The notes beneath the pieces were generated by a model. It was given only the letters and a program-made list of their open reading frames with translations, was not told the origin of the DNA and did no database searches. A stretch of DNA of 64,000 bases from Eutypa lata. Lineage: Eukaryota; Ascomycota; Sordariomycetes; Xylariales; Diatrypaceae. Below are positions 12,049 to 24,860 of this stretch, in pieces (positions within the stretch are counted from its first letter, which is position 1; each line of letters starts with the position of its first letter). The DNA lies in contig JAKULF010000004.1 in the NCBI GenBank assembly GCA_022661535.1, positions 1,302,001 to 1,366,000 of the forward strand. Direction: 5' to 3'. Both the position numbers and the translations under genes were made by a program.

Positions 12049-13896
12049 GGGAACGAAGGCTGATAGAGTAGCCTTAAGAGTGAATCCATTGTTCACTTAG
12101 GGAGGAAGTCAGGATACCATTTCCCTATGACTAGTAGGGAGATGAAGATTGTTGGTGGTGTCGAAGTCGAGAGTTTTCAACAAACGTCTTGCGCTTTGAG
12201 GTATTGTTGAAGGTGTACGAAGTCCTTGTTTCCTACTTTCATTTCTTTCTGCTGTATTATTAGAATAACAACCGGTTGCCATTACTCCTGTGTTTTTGAA
12301 GAGACGCTGCTAGTGAATCGATCTGACTCGGAGTAAGAGCTTTTTTACTTCTATCCCATTCGACGAGTAAAATTCGAACATCGTAGTTCTAATCTAAAGT
12401 TTCCCTGGACAATGGCATCGATATTCACTTTGTCAAGTATATAGACTAAGAGAAGATGCGGCGGTTGGATGTCTGTTACTGTATCGGACTTAACCGCCAA
12501 GTAGATTTGGAGTTACGCCAGCAAGCTTAAGGACCAATAATCCCGGTATGGTGGTCGAATTAAGGTGCTCATCGTCAGCAGATCTAAAGGTAAGCCTCAT
12601 TGATAACGATAGCAATAGAGTTGGAGAACCGAATCCTTGGCTGGCTGGCATCACTTAGTAGTTAGCGAGTGCTGAGCTCGTGAATGGCGGGAGGGATGGC
12701 GCTGTAATCTCGGATGATTACAGTGTCTGACCACCACGTTTGAGATATCGGGAACCCAATCGGTCTGGACGTCAGGTCAGACATCAAGAGGGTACATTTC
12801 AAGGTGTTGAGAAATTTAAATCTGGGACTATCTCGTCTACATAACGTAGTCTATCGCCAATCATACCATTAAGGAGGTAAGTTCATGGCAATTTGAAGGC
12901 ACGATCAGTACTATGGACATCTATTTCGATTTGCATGTAGCGGGAGTGCTAGACGTCGGCAGTTGGTGAGCCGATTGGCCCACTGAACCCAGTGGACTGG
13001 CAGGTGCATGCAAGCAATTGGGATGGAGCGGCCCGAGTTTTCAGGTGCTCCAAAATTAGATTCGTGCATCCCTGCTTGCATATCGCATAACTACATCTTC
13101 GAAGACTTATCGTTAGTTACCCGACGAAACACCATAGGGGTCATAGTTAATAACAGCTGACAACCGTCCTTCTTGACCCGTGTACCCAGGACGCACTGAA
13201 ATACTAGATGGGATGTTCAAAATATAATCCATTACAATATTTTTACATCTAGTATAGCCGGCAAGCGCTTCTCTTCGCTTGTGCTCAAAGCGCTACACAC
13301 ATAGTATGTACACTACCTTGTGCATGGATCAAATCAAGGATATGTTTATCCTAGAACGTGTTTGCCTGTGCATTAATGACTGTCTTTAAATTTCAAAATT
13401 GTTCTCAGTCTTCTATACAACTTCTATAAAATTCTGGAGGCCTTGTTACGCACATACTAATGCTAAGACAACTGTCGGACAATACTGTGCTTACGTATCA
13501 AGCCATGAATATAGCATTGGCTCTTCAAAATGTACGTAGTTCAGGTTCTTGACTACACGGATAGCTGATATACCAGGTAGTCCTATACAATAACATGGCC
13601 ATCTCTTGATCATCTCGAAGAAACTCCCCTCCACGCGGTATGGTACGGTATGCGGTAAGGTAAAATCAACAAATTTCCAAATTTCCAAATTTCCAAACAG
13701 CTGTAACTATAGGTAGACAAAAGGATAATTACTCATTAAGGATAGATGTGCCTGTATGCTCCTGCTGATAATGCAAAGAATCGACTAGTATTGTCATGAA
13801 TGAAAAAGATTGATACTCGCTGTGACGAAAAACGCCCCCACTCCAATAACACCACCATCCATTGTCATAAACCACATCTTTCCGAACCCAGTCTAT
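12049..13896. other. Spacer between the small Cys-rich gene and PFA5
   Basis: No gene supported. It contains a short tandem repeat of AAATTTCC (about 13671-13695). The sequence next to 13896 is presumably the 3' flank of the palmitoyltransferase gene. Confidence 0.45.
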
Positions 13897-15296
13897 CTAT
13901 CTCCTGATTTGTCTCATCTCCAAGCCGGTATTCTCATCTACGGCTTGGTGACTTAAGCCATACCGGGCGCAAAGATCGGCTAGGGCGCTACCCGTCGGAT
14001 AGAAGCCGTCGTGTCTTTCATGGTTGACACAGGGTGATTTGCGGATGGGCAACAGCCAGTCGATGAAATGGGTTCCCATTATCGATTTCCAGTTCCCCCA
14101 GTAGCCGAGGTGCCAGGGATTCTCCCCAGGCTCAGTCCGCAGAATGGCAAAGGTGCGAGTTGCAAGATTGTCGCGTGGGTTCGGGAGAGAACTACTAGAG
14201 CCGTCATTGCCAGCGCTGCCGTGTCTAGTTCTCCGGTTCGCTTCGCCGTTTATACCTAGTTCCAATTTCGGTAGAGGGTACGACACAGTTGTGAACTTGT
14301 CGGTGGATCGGGTTCCCCGCGGGACCCGAACAGCCAGTTGGTAAACTTTCGTCCGAGATCCTAGCATGTCGACATTGGTCATATTCAGAAAGATGTAGCG
14401 TAGTGATGTCGCCGTCATCGTGAATGAAAATAACCCGAAGAATGCGGCTATAGCCACGCCAGCAATGAGACGCGAATCTACATATCCTGCCCGTGCTTGC
14501 ATCGCAAAGGATGAAGCCGCAGCTGCAACGACCAACACGCAGTAACACGTGCCATAAGCGGTGAACTGGACGAAGAATTTGAAGGCTTTGATTCATCAGC
14601 ATTTTCACCCCACAATACATGATCATAACATGTATCATCCGACAACATAGACTCACCATTTTCGCCAATCATCCCACCAACCCACGGGCAGTAGTGGTCC
14701 ATACGATAAACGCATCGATCGACCTCGCTGCTGTGGTGTACCCTATCCGGCTTCCAGTTGCAACACTCCGAGCACCATTTCGGGCGGCCATCGCTCTCGC
14801 AGACGAAAACATCTTTGGTATAGAACTGCTCTAGCCCAGGGCTATCCGGGTCGAGATCCGGTCCTGCCCAGTAAGGATATCCCTCGGTGTCTACCGATCG
14901 CTGCGAGCCTTTCCCCTTGCTTGAGCTGTTCTTTCGTCGTTCGACTGCGAGGGGACCAAGTGGGACGACGCCGCAATCGAAAGTAATCGTGAGAAGAGTT
15001 CGTAGATAAGTTGCGATCATTAATAGGAATATTACGAAGTAGAGGATCAAGATCACAATTGCGGCTCCATAGTTACGTCGAGACTTAATCAGATAATCAT
15101 CTAATCTCCATTATCAGCGGGCCGTTTGTTACGCAAACACTTAGATACCAGAGCACCGGAAAACTTGGAATCGCGACTCACCACAAACTCGAGCGACAAT
15201 TACATACGTAGCATACCCGACGGCGGTGGTTAGGACGAAGGGAATTATGCGGGTAGACCAGCGCGACGCGGCTCTCGTACTTGCCACCTCAGGCAT
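13897..15296 (-). CDS. PFA5: Palmitoyltransferase, DHHC family, Pfa5 type
   Basis: Three exons, 15296-15182, 15100-14657 and 14585-13897, with introns of 81 and 71 bp in phases 1 and 1, give 415 aa. Membrane segments lie near residues 17-36 and 51-70, and two more follow the catalytic domain (about 188-215 and 230-260). The cysteine-rich domain has the expected CSECCNWKPDR..HHSSEVDRC spacing. The active-site motif is DHYC at 173-176 (catalytic Cys176), followed by PWVGG. DHYC in place of DHHC is common in this subfamily. The second junction restores the conserved FKFFVQFTAYGTCYC stretch. The enzyme transfers palmitate to substrate cysteines at ER, Golgi or plasma membranes; substrates cannot be predicted here. 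Confidence 0.88.
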
Positions 15297-18200
15297 CGCA
15301 GATGCATCCTGATGAAGCGAGCGACCGGGGAGGAGAAGAAAGGAGAAACGGAGATAATGGCTACTATTATACAGGAAAGCAGTTCCAGGAAGTTTTCATG
15401 TTCATATGTATGTTGACTTCGCGACGAGTTTATCGTCAGGGATAAACTTAATTATTAGACCTAATTTCCGCTGCTGCATTTGCTACCCCCTCGTTGTTAC
15501 ATAATGTGGATTAAGTAATAACATAAACCCCACTAAGGGATAGGAATGGGGCCAAGGCGGGCGGACATCGATAAAGAGACTTCACGTGGTGGGCCGTGCA
15601 TTCTTGTCGTCGTCCATTAAGGGACCACTTTGGGACCCCCAACTTGCCAGCTTGCCTATCAGATCAACCACAACCAACCACAACAAAGAACGCGGTTTCT
15701 GTTGAACTGTGACAGTATTCCAGTCCTAGGAATATAAACTGATAGCCTTGCTTATGACAGGTGACGAAGGTGGCATAATACCGATTGGTTCTTTCAAGTG
15801 TTGTTTTTACATCAGGGGAACACAAACCCTCCATCGCGCCAATGAAATGCTCCATATCAGAACCTCTCTCACTCCTTAAGGATCATGTACCCATGTGACC
15901 ACCACATGAACTGAGTTGTGCTGTTTGCTGTTTCTATAATCAGCTAGCTATCTAACCAAACCTCTTCATTCAGCTCTAGATCGGAGTTGTTACAATTTGG
16001 GGGGTGTAATGTTTTAAGCTGATCTGAGTTAAGCACTGGACTTCCGGCATCTCCTATTACACAGCGTATTACACAACGTGTTGATCTTAACGTAAGAGTC
16101 TACTGTTATGTCTTCATCTTCATGGCTTTCTATATATATATATATGAGGAGCCTCACTATCGAGCCTCCCAGGTTAAAGGCTGACAATAACAAGGTCCTA
16201 CCCAACCTACATTCTGCAGTTCTTCGGGATTCCTAATTGATCATTCCATTCTGCCTAGCTTTAGTAGTCTCAATGTGCGGCTCTTCAATGCGGCTCTTTC
16301 GGTGCGCCCGGGAATATGCAGGTTCCTTTTTCCACGATATAGAGGAGTTCACGATACTAGGTACTATTAGCTACTTACTTATATCTATGAGCATACCCCT
16401 ATCACCTACAGATTATCTTGGCCATTGTAGTAAAATCCTATCTTCAGCGCAAACCTCCTTTTCCCTTTACTGTCCGCCATCTTGCCCTTTGAGGCATCCA
16501 TCACAATCTGGACTACGGAATAAGCAGTCATTCCTACCCCTAAGCCCGAGCCATTCAGCCTCCAATCCAGCCCAGGACGACTCCTCATTCTCTAGGCCTA
16601 GAAATGTTCTACCATGTTCACATAGGCATGGCTCAAGCAGCAATCGTCCTGTTCCAGATGACTTCCCCAAAGGGCATGCCGACAGAAAACTCTGCGATAT
16701 TGCCTCGGACTAGGCCTCCAAGGCTGACAGGGACATCCCACTCTCAGGGAACGGAGTACACACCCAACTTAGACAGACCATGTTAAGTACGCGGCTGAAA
16801 AGTGGCGTGCTCACCCACACCTCATACCGCGGATACACCCTTTTGCCTGAAAACCACAGCTTAAATCTATTATAGTTTGATGACCTTAAGATGCGGCTGA
16901 ATCCTCCGCACTTATGATCATCGGGTTTCTGGGCCGTACCTTGCAAATGGCGGCGACGTCCCACAAGGCAGCAGGTTTGAGAGAAATATAAAGAAGGCAG
17001 CTCCCAGTTCCAACGGCACTTGAAATGTTTCGATTGAAATTCTTCTTCGACCCAAGTGGGGAGACAATCTGGTTTGCTGAGGTATATTTTGCGAGCTGTA
17101 AGTTTGTGCGTGGGGGTAGCTTCAATCCCCCTAACCCCTTTTCGTCAAGCCAAACTTATCCCATGGTTTCGAACCCGTCCTTTCGTTGCAATTGATACTA
17201 GATGATAGTCAACAATCTTTCAACGCGATTAACCCTCTGTAGGTTATTGTTCCCTTCAACTTAATGTGTTCTCGCTCCGAGATAACCTCACTAACAGCAA
17301 CTAGGAAAAAAACAATATGCGATTGACAGCTCTTGGAGATGTCTGGGTGTCGCACAAAGCACACGTTTAGGAAACTCGAACTGTTCAATCGCCCTTCTCA
17401 TTGTTCGCACCATGCTTCGGATGAAAGAAGAGACCCCCGTTGGCGCAGCCGAGCCGGACCCTTGCCAAAAAGGGTTTGAGGCCAATAAATGAGGCCATCT
17501 TACCAATCCTACCTCACCTAGTACACGTGTCGAACTGTACCTACTTCGGGTGTTTGTAGGCCCGAACACAGTCACCATTAGTTGAGCCGCCATGTAACCG
17601 GTTTTTTTTTTTCCTGTCTCCAAACTGCATCATCTATTCCGGTACGTGGCACGTGGTGTTCCGTTATGTACATCGCCAAAACCTACCCTTGGGAGATGAG
17701 ATGATCTAGCAACATGTAACCCCTTCTCCGACGCTTTCGGTGAGGGTTCATCGGAATGCGCCGAGTTGCACTACACGCTATGGAGCCATAATGGTAGAAA
17801 GGGGCGCTTTGTTCTCCAAGGGCGCTCGAGCGGAGATACAATATCGGTTCCTCACATTTCGGGCGCATTACACCATAGTGGCGGTGCTTTTTTGAGGCAG
17901 AGCTCCAAAACTCCATCTCAAAAAGGGAGGGATTAAGTCATACTTGGATTTGCGTCACATGCGACTTCAATCATGCAGCTCATGCGGCTCTTAGCCTTAT
18001 GACAAGCGAGGGTTCCATGCGACAACCCATCACAGCCTTTCGGTGTTCATCCAATTGATCATACTAACAAGTATGATAGGTAGATTTGCACGAACTGCCC
18101 ATATTAGCTGGTTATCCCTTGGCCATACCACAATTGGTTTATTTTTCTTCTTACCTCGCAGTATGTCGAACCAAATGGACGAGCTGCCATGGACCTCGCG

Positions 18201-18748
18201 TTTCGTCCAGTCGGCGTTGATGCTTCCTGCTCTAATACATCATCACGCCTAGGTTTAGTGTGGAATATCCCTTTCACCGTGGCTACTCAAAAGCAACTAT
18301 GGACCTTACCACCCTATGGAAATGGTTATTCTTGTCTAGGAGTGGATATTACTCACAGGACTGTGAAGGCGGAGCTCGGGAATGTGATAGCCAAATTTTC
18401 AACCGTACCTTGTTGAACACGTCGGGAACGGACCCTGGTGTTATATGATGGCCTCTCGTTGGACTCCGTTGACTTCTTTCACCGAAGCAAGGAGGAAAGA
18501 AAACTCATATGTTAGTCTGAGCCATGGACCAGTACCCACTTGGAGTTGGCCTCAGGGAGGTTTGCGGTCTTCAATCGTCTTCGGAATGGTCCACGAAGCA
18601 TTGGTATGATGCGGGTTCCCGCCTTGATCGATCGCCCTACTCGATATATACCGAAGCTCAAGATGGCATCATACACGAACACAGCCCATGGGAGATGTAA
18701 TCGCCCTGCTTTCCTTGGTGATATCGAGGACAATGGAAACTGGACGTG
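15297..18748. other. 3.4 kb spacer without a supportable gene
   Basis: Contains a TA dinucleotide run at about 16130-16145 and several 60-160 codon frames on both strands without codon bias, conserved motifs or splice support. I see no gene and no clear mobile element. Confidence 0.4.
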
Positions 18749-18756
18749 TATATAAA
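18749..18756 (+). promoter_or_regulatory. TATA box of the 66-aa Cys-rich gene
   Basis: TATATAAA lies 145 bases upstream of the ATG at 18901. Between them is a CA-rich leader (CATCACATCACATC and similar) typical of fungal 5' untranslated regions. Confidence 0.5.
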
Positions 18757-18900
18757 CTCTAGAAATAGCCGTAACAAGAAGACGCTTTATCACCATCAAT
18801 CACATCACATCAAAAATTCCATTCACCAACGAAGATTCAAGTTCCTCAAATATCTGATTTCCCCCTCTAACTACCACGCAAACTTCCGAGATTATTCAAC

Positions 18901-19155
18901 ATGGGTAGCGATAGCAAGAAGACCACCAGAGTTAATGTCTGGTACTGCGTCTGTCAACCCTTGATAAATTCCCTGACTGATAATAGTATTAACCTTTTAT
19001 AGTGTCAATGTGGATATGGAGGAATGACTTGCGACGACAAGAATCCCGCGTTAGATGTGTGCCCGAACTATCCTGCAGGATGGACCAACTACTGCAGCCA
19101 TGTTCGATGCCACAATTGCACAGTTGAGAAAACCAAGGTCAAGGCTAATCGTTAA
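18901..19155 (+). CDS. Small cysteine-rich zinc-ribbon-like protein, 66 aa
   Basis: Exon 1 is 18901-18948 and exon 2 is 19003-19155, separated by a 54-bp intron (GTCTGT donor, TATTAAC branch, TATAG acceptor). The product starts MGSDSKKTTRVNVWY and then has Cys16, 17 and 19 (YCCQCG), Cys26, Cys36, Cys47, His49, Cys52 and Cys55 (CSHVRCHNC), ending in a basic tail. The CCxC...CxHxxCxxC pattern is that of small fungal zinc-ribbon proteins that I know only as uncharacterised. There is no signal peptide. The start has a good context (A at -3) and an upstream TATA box. Length, Cys layout and intron length match the gene at 11800-12048, so the two are probably related. The weak point is the non-consensus donor. 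Without splicing, the frame ends after 21 codons. Confidence 0.65.
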
Positions 19156-21125
19156 CATCTGCTGTGTGTGTTAATTCTACGCAAAACGCTACACGACGAT
19201 ACCACGCCTGCGATCTATCCGGCCTCTTGAAATACCGAAGCATCGCACATTGGGCCTTCGGGGTCGAACTCATTTCCATTTCTCTGGTTTTCTTTTCATC
19301 ACTTTCCTTCTCTGTTGGAAAATATCGTTCATTGGGCTTTACATCATCAAAAATACATCGACAGATCTCGGCGCAACAGAACGGCATTTAATTAGATCCC
19401 CCTCCGTCAGCGGAAAACTTTTAGTTATCTCGGTCACTTCTTCTGGGTTGGTGGAGCTATGTTTTCGGGTACTAGATCATAGAGGCTATAAAGACACTTG
19501 GCGTCGGTCGTTATTGCGGGTGGCTTGTATTGTTTTTTTTGGTTGATATTATCCACGTCTTGTTTTCTCCCCTGTACTCTCATTTTGTATGATGTCTTTT
19601 TTTCCTATGTTTTCTCATTTCATGTAACTTATCTGACTTTCTGGAGTTACTATGCCACTCATTTATTACAATTCAATAATTTACGCTCTTTACCCCTAAC
19701 TGAACTGAATATTCTATTAATTCTTGTTGCTTCACGGCATGAGACCCAATAGACTCATGAACGATTATGTGTCTATATGATGAGGTAATGCCGGCTCTAT
19801 CAAGTTTTCCTCATCCCGCCTCATTCTGACTCTGCTAAACAATTAACGATTGTATATCAACTGCCTCATACAGGCGTATATCAGAATAGTAAAGGTGAGG
19901 AGGAGGTGTCGCCCGAGTTGGAGACGGTTGTGGCTTCGTGTGTATTAGGTAAGACGGAGTTCGGCAACTTGAATCAATCCTTCAGAACTCGTAGGGGGCT
20001 TCAGGGGCACACAATGCTAAATGATCCTCGGTAACAAAGTTGGAACTTGAGCCTCTTCTAACTCCGAAATTTGTCTTTGAACACCCGCCTCGTGTTTCAT
20101 ATGCATCGTAGTCCAGATCTTACAGATCGCAATCTTCAGCGATGCTACACTACTGCTAGGTACATGCCCATGTCGCAACACCACGCGCTCTCGGACACCA
20201 CCCGGGCGCTGGTTACTTCAGTTTTACACGGGTTAGCGTTGTCAGGCTCTGTAATCAGTACAGGTATTGAGTAAGTAGGCTCCTCTCTTTCCGCGCCTAT
20301 TCTCTCTCCAACTGACTAGTATTAAATGAAACATGCAGTGAAAGCGATGATCTCATGAAACTGACAGCTCATATTTTGAATCGGTTAAAATCTATTTTAC
20401 ACGTGGTTGTGGCTTTGCCCCAGGCAGTCATGCGGGATTGATCTACACGATGCTCGCATGAGGGCTTGTTGTTATACATTCGGTTACATCGGCCACCCAG
20501 CCTCCTTAATTAATTAATTAAAAACTAGAAAGATTCCCCACGAGTAGGTAATGATGAACGAGGAAGCCGCCCGACGCTCGCTCTTTCAAAAAAAGAATTA
20601 GCTCTTACTGCAACAGTTTACCGATCTGCTAACTAGTCTCCCGTCTCTGTATCCGAGTTGATATTCCACGATTGCGCCACCTCGTAATGAGGCGACTTGT
20701 CAGTCAGTATTGCATGGGTACGGTCGGTCAATAATCACCCTAAAGGAATGTATTTACTGCAAAATCCATTTATACATACATATATACTTATCTTCTGTTC
20801 CATGTCCCAAGTAGCACCTGTGTCTCAGATCGGCGACGCAAGCCGCCTCTTCGCCCTACGACGATAAACGAGAGAAGAAACGTTACGCCACTTCTCGGTA
20901 TAGAAGTGTTCTAGAACTTAGATGTTGGAGGTGATACCTCTCGTCCAGTCAAATTGGGATAAACAGGTATAGCTTCTACTTTTGCTAACTATATACATCG
21001 AAGAAATATATGACGCACACAAAAAGTGTCCCAAATGCAGCCCTATTCTCCATTGACCCGGATATCTACCAGCCATTGTAACCCGCGCCACGCCCCAACC
21101 CTAGATTAAATAAAATTTTCAAAGC
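19156..21125. other. Spacer downstream of the 66-aa gene
   Basis: AT-rich with short frames only. It includes a TTAATTAATTAATTAA run near 20505-20520. The part next to 21125 is the 3' flank of the protease gene. Nothing else is supported. Confidence 0.45.
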
Positions 21126-22531
21126 CTAGTATGGCGAGCCGTTAAAGGCCAAACGGTTACCCGTGCCATCAGGGATGTTCTGAAGGATGTCGGTGGTGGA
21201 TAATTCCTTGATGCGCTCGCACAGCGCCTCGCCGCCCGGGTTCCCTTCCAGGGTCATGAGGTAAGCCGCGAGACCGGCGATGTGAGGAGATGCGGCTGAA
21301 GTGCCAGATGCCGTCGTCTAGAACCAATTTTCCGTTAGCTCTGATATCCATTCTTTACCGAAACAACAAAACAATCCGAAATGTGTAAAGGCAGGGAAAT
21401 CATTCACACTTACGGTCTCCTGGTTGCTGTCACCAATGGCAGTACTAGTAATAGCCTCGCCGGGGGCGAAGATATCCACGACCTCGCCAAAGTTCGAGAA
21501 GCTCGACATGACATCGTCCGAGTTGCTCGCTCCCACCGTGCACGCCTTAGGGGCAGAAGCGGGCGACGTGCCCGCGGCATCCTGGCCATCGTTGCCCGAC
21601 GCCACGGCGACGAAGGCGCCCGAATCAACCAGCGCGTCGGTCGCGTCGTTGGAGGCCTGGCTGAAGCCCCCGCCGAGCGACATGTTGACGGTGACGCCGT
21701 TCGGGCAGCCGCGGGTCGGGTGGTCGCCCGCCGCGAAGTCCATGGCGTCGAGGATCGCGGTGCCGGTCGTGACGCCGTTGTCGTCGAAGACCTTGAGGGC
21801 GAAGAGGCGCGTCTTCTTCGCCACGCCGTACGTGTTCGACCCGATGATGCCCGCCACGTAGGTGCCGTGGCCGGCGCCGTCGCGGTCGTCGCCGTCTCCC
21901 GAGAAGTTCTGCAGCCACTCGGCCCGCCCCCCGAAGTCCTCGTGGTTCACGTTGATCCCGGTGTCGATCACGTACGAGCACGTCCCGTCGCCCGCCGTGT
22001 CGTCGAAGTAGTAGTCGCTGCTCCCTGTGTTGTCGCGGTGTGATAGTCTCGAGATTCCCCACGTCGCTCCATTCTGTACGACGTACTCCGCTAGGGTGAA
22101 CTTCGCATCTTGCTCGATGTAGGCGACCTAGAGAAAGAGAGAAAGAAGAAAGGGTTTGTTAGAAACTGTTGAAGAATGCTTGGTTGGACAACTTCAAGCC
22201 AACTTCCTCTCCGTCACTTCTGGTTGGATAGATATTGACCACTTACCCCTGGGTTGTTTCGTAGCTCCTCAATCGCCGCGTCGTCTAGTGCGCCCGCAAA
22301 ACCCCTGATCGTCGAGTTATAGACACTATCAGCGTTGCTAGAGTACGTGCTGATAGTATCATCTACAGCTGTAGTGGATACATCCTTGTTCATGACAACG
22401 ATATACTTGTCGGCTATAAGCTCCGCGTTCCTAGAGCGGATGATAGGGGCGGGTCCGGAGCGCCGGCCAACCGGGCCCGCGAGGGCCATGGCGGACAGCG
22501 AAGCTAGGCAGAGAGTAGAAAAGACATGCAT
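21126..22531 (-). CDS. Secreted subtilisin-like serine protease (S8, proteinase K type)
   Basis: Three exons, 22531-22247, 22127-21414 and 21317-21126, all phase 0, with introns of 119 and 96 bp, give a 396-aa preproenzyme, normal for the family. Residues 1-19 are a signal peptide ending ALA. An inhibitor-I9 propeptide follows (DKYIVVMNKD from about 41). The mature domain begins near residue 107. The catalytic triad is Asp150 (SYVIDTGI), His182 (GAGHGTYVAG) and Ser340 (SGTSAASPH), with an oxyanion Asn in ASGND. Two motif positions differ from the textbook form: Tyr for the second His in GHGTHVAG, and SAASPH for SMATPH. Neither removes a catalytic residue. It is expected to be secreted for extracellular protein breakdown. 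Exon 2 is strongly GC-rich at third positions. Confidence 0.93.
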
Positions 22532-22666
22532 CTTGCCGGTGTCTATGAAGGATATGACTTATGGGGCTACGGATCTCTCTTGATAAAGGATGGGCAAGAA
22601 GCAAGTAGTTAGAGCGTTAATATATCGGGCTATTACATTATGGGAGACATCAAAGGCGGGCCTCAA

Positions 22667-22674
22667 GTATTTAT
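22667..22674 (-). promoter_or_regulatory. Possible TATA box of the protease gene
   Basis: ATAAATAC on the minus strand lies about 136 bases upstream of the protease ATG at 22531. Spacing fits a fungal TATA element. There is no other support. Confidence 0.35.
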
Positions 22675-24860
22675 GCCCATGCCCACGGCGACGGGGGATA
22701 CTAGGCCTTCTGCTACGCCGCCCGAGTGCTGCGGTCATATATCACGCATCTAGTCATCAGTGTGCGTGCCGCATGATCTCCTTCCGAGACTGGGAGGCCA
22801 CTGAGAAGTTTCTAGGGATATGAAATATGACAGGATTCCCCAACTACCTCTAATAAGAACCATCCTCTCCCTCCTCATTTCCACCGCATGCATGCGAGTC
22901 GAAAAAACCCAACACCCATCCCCAAGACTTCCTTCCCAGAACGGGATCAGTACAGCTCCCGCAACCCCGGGACATACTCAGGCGTCTGCGAAAGCTGACT
23001 TGGGGTAGGGAGGTGCGGGATGTGCGGGCAACTCGGCTGCCCTTTTCATTTAAGATTAGACAGCCGCATTTGGCGGGTGTTGGGTCTGTCTACACCACCG
23101 CGTCGCGCAAACAAGTAAGGAGGCGAACGAGAACCAGCCCTCCTGCCGAAAAGGGGAAGTCCCACCAAAATTGACACACTGCCAAGATCTCTCATGTACG
23201 TAGTTGTGTTAATATGTAGGTGTGGCAGCGTAGCTACTCAGTGCGCCGCCATCGTGATTGGCTAGGGGAATTCCCCTCCTTCTAGTCTTAGTTTTGAGAC
23301 ATAGAAGTAGCCTTGCGCCACATGAGCAGGAAATGTGTTTTACTCATGGCTCATCTGAATATTCTGCTGTTATGTGGGAGAATACCACCCGACCTGCTCG
23401 AGCCAGTAACGTTACAGAATCTGTTAATTTAGTCTCCGGTCACTTTTTAATATGACTACAACAGAAAAATTAGGTATGCAGTTAGTTATTATGTCTGTAA
23501 GGGGATATGGACGGTGCCGCTCATTTGTTCCCACTAACTCGGCTAATTCTCCGTTCGTGATCAATCACCGGAATCGGGGTGGGACCATTCCAGACCCTCG
23601 CATAGAATGAAATAAAGATATTACTTCATGTATTTAATATATATGTATATATATATTTCAGACCTTCCGTCGACTACATTTCACGTTATCTGGCACTGTC
23701 CAGTTCTGCTTCCATTCCTTTCGAACTGAATTTCTATAACAAGTCTTCATTCGCAAGATAAGCATAATTCTATTACTCGACCAACAAACAGATTGGGTTC
23801 CTATATATCAGGGTCTTTGATGCCCCTTCTTCGGGAAGGCTCTTGATTGATAGACAGGATCATATAATAGATATAAACGGAGACGTATGTGTATGGTCAT
23901 ATCAAGTATTTGCGTTATTGAAGATGTTGATCGGATGCGTAGTTGTGGCAGGGCAAATGCTTTAAGCTATTGGTCCAAAGGGGTTGGATGTGGCGGTGTA
24001 ACGGGGGTTCCTAGCTGTGCTGCTATATAATACTGAACGGTGCAGGACGCCAAGAAGAGACTAAGCCCAGAGGAAAGAACTGTGCATATAGCAATAGTAT
24101 AAGAGATATGTCACGTCAAGGAAATGTGCCACACTGAAAAATGGCGGAAACCCATTCGCATTGTTGTCCGTGAGGTGGACTTCTGTTCTGCGAGGCAGGC
24201 GGCGATATTGCAAGCATTCGGCTATATAGCCCTTGAAGACGCAGACTGCGCACTCTATCCCTGAGCTCTAAACTATTGCAATATTGAAAGAAAAGGAAGA
24301 GAAGAAGGAAAAGAGAGAAAATATAACAAGTGACCTAAAACACAGGGTATAGCTACATGTATAGAGCAACCAAGGACAACCCATTTATTTGTATGAACCA
24401 TAGTATCTAACGACAAGGCTGAGATATCTATAAACCATACCTAGGTTTTCTTTGATTTAGGAAAACATTGAAACAACTATGTCTTCCATGTTTAGGGACG
24501 CTATTATCTAACCACGTCTTAATAGCAATATCGCGAGCTGGAGTGGTTGCTATAGGTAGCCTATGATGTAAATCTGCCTTGGGCATTACATGCAGGCAGA
24601 CAGGGTGAAGATAAGTGGGATTTTGCCATCACTGCCACCCTTCACACGCACAGCACAGCCTGCGAGTATGCAATATGTATGTATAAATAAGTCTACAGAA
24701 CCACCACATTGACGAATACCAGATATATCTTTCCTGTATCATTATACGCTCGAACATGTTCCTATAAGCCAGGAAACAGCACACGAGATATCTTCAAGCG
24801 ACTTGACTTCCTGGCTGATATCTGAATAGTAAGCATTATTAGGTTCGACTCGTTTTGAAG
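22675..24860. other. Spacer between the protease and NPC2-like genes
   Basis: No gene supported. It contains a TA-rich run (about 23632-23656) and short frames without codon bias. Confidence 0.45.

Noticed and set aside
11749..12096. 115-codon minus-strand hydrophobic frame with two possible membrane helices
   Set aside because: It is antisense to the 64-aa Cys-rich gene, which has splice signals and a recognisable Cys pattern. The hydrophobicity follows from the acidic/polar codons on the other strand. Not excluded without RNA data.
16237..16713. 158-codon plus-strand frame with a hydrophobic start
   Set aside because: Composition and codon use look random, and no conserved motif or supporting exon was found.
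21381..22062. Long plus- and minus-strand frames of 145-220 codons across the protease
   Set aside because: Shadows of the GC-rich protease exon 2. The Arg/Val-rich composition is typical of antisense frames.
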